Part shown: positions 60,601 to 64,000 of the stretch, piece by piece | Position numbering within the stretch: the stretch's first letter is position 1 | How the letters are laid out: each line of letters begins with the position of its first letter | Source of the DNA: Puffinus mauretanicus | Lineage: Eukaryota > Chordata > Aves > Procellariiformes > Procellariidae | Length of the DNA: 64,000 nt | Direction: 5' to 3' | NCBI GenBank assembly: GCA_023333565.1 | Contig: JAJKFH010002505.1 | Coordinates: 186,001 to 250,000 of the forward strand | Notes under the pieces: model-generated | Seen by the model: the letters and a program-made list of their open reading frames with translations, nothing else | Databases searched by the model: none | Told to the model about the DNA's origin: nothing | Program-made: the position numbers and the translations under genes

Positions 60601-62063
60601 TAAAAAATAACCTGAATTAAGATAACTCATCTCCGGACCATGCATGAAACTTTAAATAATCAGTACTTCAAAGTCTGATGGGGAAAAAAAAACGCCTGCC
60701 ATATTAAAAAAGGCAGGGTCAAGAACTGAAGGAAATACCTAATATTAATATAATAATATTTACTTCCTTAGCATTACTAAACATCCTGTTTCAACTTTAA
60801 GCATTAAATATGACTGGAAAATTGTATTTTAAGTACAGAAGTGCTGTAACACTAACAGAGGTGCCATTTTGCTACTGTCCAGAACAGCTAACAGTACCAC
60901 TCGGGAGCTTGCAGTCAAAAAGATGAGATGAAAGGACAGGAAAACAAAGGAAAGGAGGATTAATTAGCACAGACTAGCTGTCTGAATTCTCAGAAAACTA
61001 GTACGAACTTTTTTATGTGGCTTTGCAAACTAAAATCTTACATCTACCCAGTCACTTTGGAGTCACTACAGCCACTGCATAAACAATACTGACATCTATA
61101 CAAACAGAATGCCCAGACCTCATTTTATAGTTTCAGCTTGTTAACCCATAAAAAAGTATGAATAATGAATAATTACTCTCATCCTTTACACCAGAAGCAC
61201 TAGATTAATTTTATTTCAATACTAATCACTAGCTGAAGTTAGATGCACCATTTTTAAGGTGTTAAAGCTTCAAATCTAAAAAAATCTGACTTGTACTTAA
61301 GTACAAGACAGAATTAGCATGCTGGATCCTGGATTGAGTTTCCAGTCATGTAATATGTATTTATATTTTTATAAATATTAAGAAAAAAAATCACTGAGAA
61401 TACACAAGAAGAATTTAAACTAAATTACCTCAGTAAGAGTTTGCTAATAATTAAAAAAAACTGAGCAAGATTGGTTAAATTTAACTGCATTAATTTCAAG
61501 AATAATGTCATTAGCAGCTATCTAAATCCAATTCCCTTAAATGAGAAGCCTAAGGATGGATAAGCACCTCCTGGATTTCAAAGGTACCTGGCTTCTCTAC
61601 AAATAACATCAATACATACTGAATAGGAAAAAGAAGTACCTTTCCATTCCATACTTAAGATTATTAAGTTAGATTTAGCAGAAAAGCTAGTTAATTTAAA
61701 TCACAATTAATAGGAAAAAGATTGATAATACAGAAACACAAAAAGCAAAGCAAGACATCTTTTGCAAACTGACATTATTTACAATTGTACGCTTTTATTG
61801 GTGAGGGGGGCAGGAGATATAGTTTATGACATGGGGAGAAAGCAATATATTTTCAGTGCTCTCCTCTCATGGGCTTTCTGAATGAATTCCAGCATTACTT
61901 GTGAGTATATGCTGGAGAGCAAGTAGCCATGCATTATTTCACCATTACTTTTCCAACTTCAGCTGGACAGAAAAAAAAACACCACCCAAATGTGTGTAAA
62001 AATTCCTACCTAACAGGGCTCTTGTCTTTTCTGAAGGGACTTTTGCTTCTGGAGCGCCGTCTG
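45498..62063 (-). CDS. RBM39: RNA-binding protein 39 (CAPER-alpha), 12 3'-proximal coding exons; 5' end outside window
   Basis: RBM39 is a nuclear SR-like splicing factor and coactivator that binds U2AF65 and SF3B1. Exons on the minus strand: 62063-62010, 60579-60462, 59830-59678, 59122-58985, 57374-57309, 56374-56170, 55965-55888, 50169-50137, 48968-48893, 48730-48625, 45794-45716, 45598-45498. All are GT-AG and in frame, giving 401 complete residues plus one split Ser. Order: the end of the RS domain (RRRSRSKSPFRKDKSPVREP), RRM1 (RNP2 VFCMQL, RNP1 KGIAYVEF), RRM2 (RNP2 LYVGSL, RNP1 KGYGFITF), an Ala/Gln-rich linker, and a C-terminal UHM with the R-x-F motif (GRWFAGK). RRM2 helix MLRGIFEPFG keeps the glycine (human Gly268) needed for DCAF15-aryl sulfonamide recognition. 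The N-terminal exons must lie right of 64000. The six-residue insertion of the longer human isoform is not encoded before exon 50169-50137. Confidence 0.96.
45621..45652. repeat. A32 homopolymer (T32 in RBM39 sense)
   Basis: Thirty-two uninterrupted A on the plus strand. In the RBM39 transcript this is a U32 run starting 23 nt before the last-exon acceptor, so it forms part of that intron's polypyrimidine tract. Its true length may differ because such runs are error-prone in sequencing. Confidence 0.85.
47369..47446. repeat. G/T-rich and C-rich tract in RBM39 intron
   Basis: The plus strand has runs G5, G5 and G6 spaced by T-rich loops (47369-47397), then C7-A-C8 (47431-47446). In the RBM39 transcript the latter reads G8-U-G7, followed downstream by C runs. 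Both halves could form quadruplexes or pair with each other as a hairpin. No gene is present. Confidence 0.7.
50170..55887 (-). other. RBM39: Largest RBM39 intron in the window
   Basis: A 5.7 kb intron separating the RRM2-linker exons from the UHM exons. It is AT-rich and houses a LINE endonuclease-like fragment (54097-54291). Other open frames are short and unsupported. Confidence 0.8.
54097..54291 (-). mobile_element. LINE endonuclease-domain fragment (CR1-like)
   Basis: A 64-codon open stretch on the minus strand carries YVIMGDFNFPDTDW followed by FLDVISDKFLHQ. It matches the GDFN-x-PD-x-x-W ... FL-x-x-V-x-D-x-FL-x-Q pattern of the apurinic endonuclease domain in CR1/L2-clade non-LTR retrotransposons. 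The homology appears to continue upstream in a shifted frame toward 54410. The copy is fragmentary, lies within an RBM39 intron and is in RBM39 sense. No reverse transcriptase motif was recognised downstream. Confidence 0.6.
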
Positions 62064-63811
62064 CTATGAAGAGAAATCAACAAGATTATAAGAAAACTTT
62101 CAAAAATACCAGTCTGATTTTAAACAAAACCTACTACTGATGCAATAAAAAGTAGAGAAAACTCAGAAACCTTAATTTGATGCTGTGAGGCAGACCAATC
62201 TTCCCTCTGATGGCACTGTTGAATTTTGGACCAGAACTACGGCAAAAGCAGAGACAGACATTACTCACCAGAATACCTGAATTCAAGACTTCCTGTCTGT
62301 ACTCACATTACATTACAAGTGCTCACCCACCCTTGCACCCGAACTTGTAAACATTTTCCACTAGCAGCACCCATAGCATGCATAAGCTACATGCAACACT
62401 CCAAACAGAATATGCTCCCTGCTCAGTTTCATCTGCATTGCAAAATCCCAGAATATACAGGACTCCAAGGAAGAACTGAATCATGAGCCAGCCGGACGTG
62501 GCATATTTGTATGTGCAAAATATTGAGCTACAGTTACTGCTGTAATATTCTTTGCATTTTTTTTGTCCACATGCACATTCTACTTACTGATCACTGCAAA
62601 GCAGTACCTTAACGGCCTGGAACTCAGCCTCAGAGTTTTGAGCAAAGTGGTGCTGGCAGGACTATTTGCTCAAGTGTAACGTTTTAAAACTGAAAGTTTC
62701 ATGAAATTTAAGGTGCAAGCGGAAACCAAAGTAGCTCCCTGCAGACATCTGCAAGGGACACATTCACTAATGCTGTCTCAGCTCTAGCCACTGAAGTGCT
62801 ACAAATATCTAAATGCAGTTTCCTTTAAGTAAAGTTCTTAATGGACATCAAAACACAGAACCATTTAAGCCAGCTGTTAACCTTATATAGACATGTCACC
62901 ACAGAAGGAATCCAATCTCTTGGCTGAATCTAATTTTAGTTTTCCACCCTTCACAGAGGCTGCCAGAACAAATGGCAATCTGCCCATTGCTTCCATGTTA
63001 AGGACAGTCCTCTTGCTCGTTATTGTGGCACAGGGCAACAGACTGTGACATGAATAGTAAGATTCATCCTATCATGCTCTCCCTGAACTTGATCTCCTTG
63101 TAGATACAAGGCAAAGAACAACACCTGTTAACGTTCTTCCTGTATATCCACCGAACGGCAGAGGCACTGCTGCACAGACTGAATGCTAGGGGGTCTGTCT
63201 TTCCATCTGCACAGAATTGATTCTTTCTGCTGTGGCTATAAATTCATGTGAAAACGCCCTGCAAGACACAGCAGTCTGAAGACATTAAGCAGTCTTTCAC
63301 TAAATCCATTTAGCCAACCAATTTGTCTGATAAACATCTTCTTGCTACTCAGTGGAGCAGTAATGCTTATAGTTAAAGTCAGCATCCACAACAAGGAGGA
63401 GGATGCCCATTTTTAAACATGTCATGACACAGGTGGAAGTAGTGGGCCAAGATCCAAAACCGTGGTGGACAGGTTAAAGCAAGGGAAATATGGCCCTGTA
63501 TAACACTGGAAAAAAAAATAAAGAAAAAAGACCATTTAGAAACTACTTATTAAGAGAAAACAACTACTTATTAAGAGAAAACAAGACATAAAAAACAGGC
63601 ACATGTTGCGATGAGATCACTATTGATCAAGAACAGACTTTTTTTTTTTGCCTAGGATAAATTACTCCATTTCCTACTCAAGTTCAGACAAATGACTGAT
63701 GAGAGCATCCATTCAGGTTCTCCAATGTCTATGACCCAGACTGCCAAAAGCTGCATCTGGAAACGTCGGTACTAATTCCAGAGGCTGGCTTCTTATGAGA
63801 GAAGGGATTAC
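62064..63811 (-). other. RBM39: RBM39 intron upstream of the RRRSRSKSP exon
   Basis: About 1.75 kb with mixed composition and no recognisable interspersed repeat. It contains only a 21-bp duplication and A/T runs. The expected preceding coding exon (encoding ...GLPHSIKLS) was not found here or up to 64000, so it lies beyond the window. Confidence 0.6.
63541..63582. repeat. Perfect 21-bp tandem duplication
   Basis: The unit aactacttattaagagaaaa plus c occurs twice without mismatch (63541-63561 and 63562-63582), within an RBM39 intron and about 230 bp downstream of the candidate cassette exon in transcript sense. The perfect identity suggests a recent event. Confidence 0.9.
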
Positions 63812-63893
63812 CTTGCATCTTCGCACCTCCTGGTGTAGAACACGGTGTTCTCCATTTCAATTCAAATGCAGCAAGACAAACCAATTACAGTGA
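63812..63893 (-). other. RBM39: Candidate RBM39 cassette (poison) exon
   Basis: An 82-nt segment on the RBM39 strand bounded by an acceptor (TTAATATTCTGCAG ending at 63894) and a good donor (GCAAG|GTAATCC; GT at 63811-63810). It has stop codons in all three frames (TAA at codon 3, TGA at codon 12 and TGA at codon 10 of frames 1, 2 and 3). Its length is not a multiple of three, so inclusion would trigger nonsense-mediated decay. RBM39 is known to regulate itself through an unproductive exon near its N-terminal coding exons. Whether this is that exon is inference from structure and position. Confidence 0.45.
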
Positions 63894-64000
63894 CTGCAGA
63901 ATATTAACATGCAGACCAACTAAATGATAGTCAATAATCAAGACCATGAGTTTTTAAGGAAACAGTGAAAGAAATGTTTTAAGTTTGTCTAAACCTAATA

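Noticed and set aside
62600..62660. Donor-like AAG|GTACTG on the RBM39 strand near 62610
   Set aside because: No acceptable acceptor with a pyrimidine tract was found at a sensible distance upstream, so it was not called an exon.

Overview
This window is nuclear DNA from a vertebrate, most likely a bird. The supporting evidence is split genes with GT-AG introns, two CpG-island promoters, a CR1 LINE 3' end with the typical avian consensus, and protein sequences that differ only modestly from mammalian orthologues. The gene order matches the human 20q11.22 block (RBM12 - NFS1 - ROMO1 - RBM39); that match is from memory of the human map. No tRNA, rRNA, CRISPR or prokaryotic feature was seen.

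Layout. 1-10.8 kb: AT-rich, with a CR1 fragment, simple repeats and no recognisable coding exon. In mammals CPNE1 lies in this direction and shares RBM12's 5' exons, so this stretch could be intron of an unseen CPNE1. 10.8-22.2 kb: RBM12 on the minus strand, with one 880-codon coding exon, a 7 kb intron, and a CpG island (about 21.3-22.45 kb) carrying two alternative non-coding first-exon donors. 22.5-27.7 kb: intergenic. 27.9-39.77 kb: NFS1 on the minus strand, 13 coding exons rebuilt here with every junction in frame (451 aa). About 39.4-40.3 kb: a CpG-island bidirectional promoter between NFS1 and ROMO1. 40.5-42.4 kb: ROMO1 on the plus strand (79 aa, two coding exons). 42.5-44.6 kb: convergent intergenic gap. 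44.6 kb to the right edge: RBM39 on the minus strand, with 12 3'-proximal coding exons (401 complete codons plus a split Ser) and a 5' end outside the window.

Functionally there are two mitochondrial genes, a cysteine desulfurase for Fe-S clusters and an inner-membrane redox and protein-import factor. They fire from one divergent promoter and are flanked by two nuclear RNA-binding protein genes. The most interesting structure is near the right edge: an 82-nt candidate cassette exon in RBM39 (63812-63893) with good splice sites and stop codons in all three frames. It looks like an autoregulatory poison exon, and it also holds an ATG that reads in frame into the next RBM39 exon.
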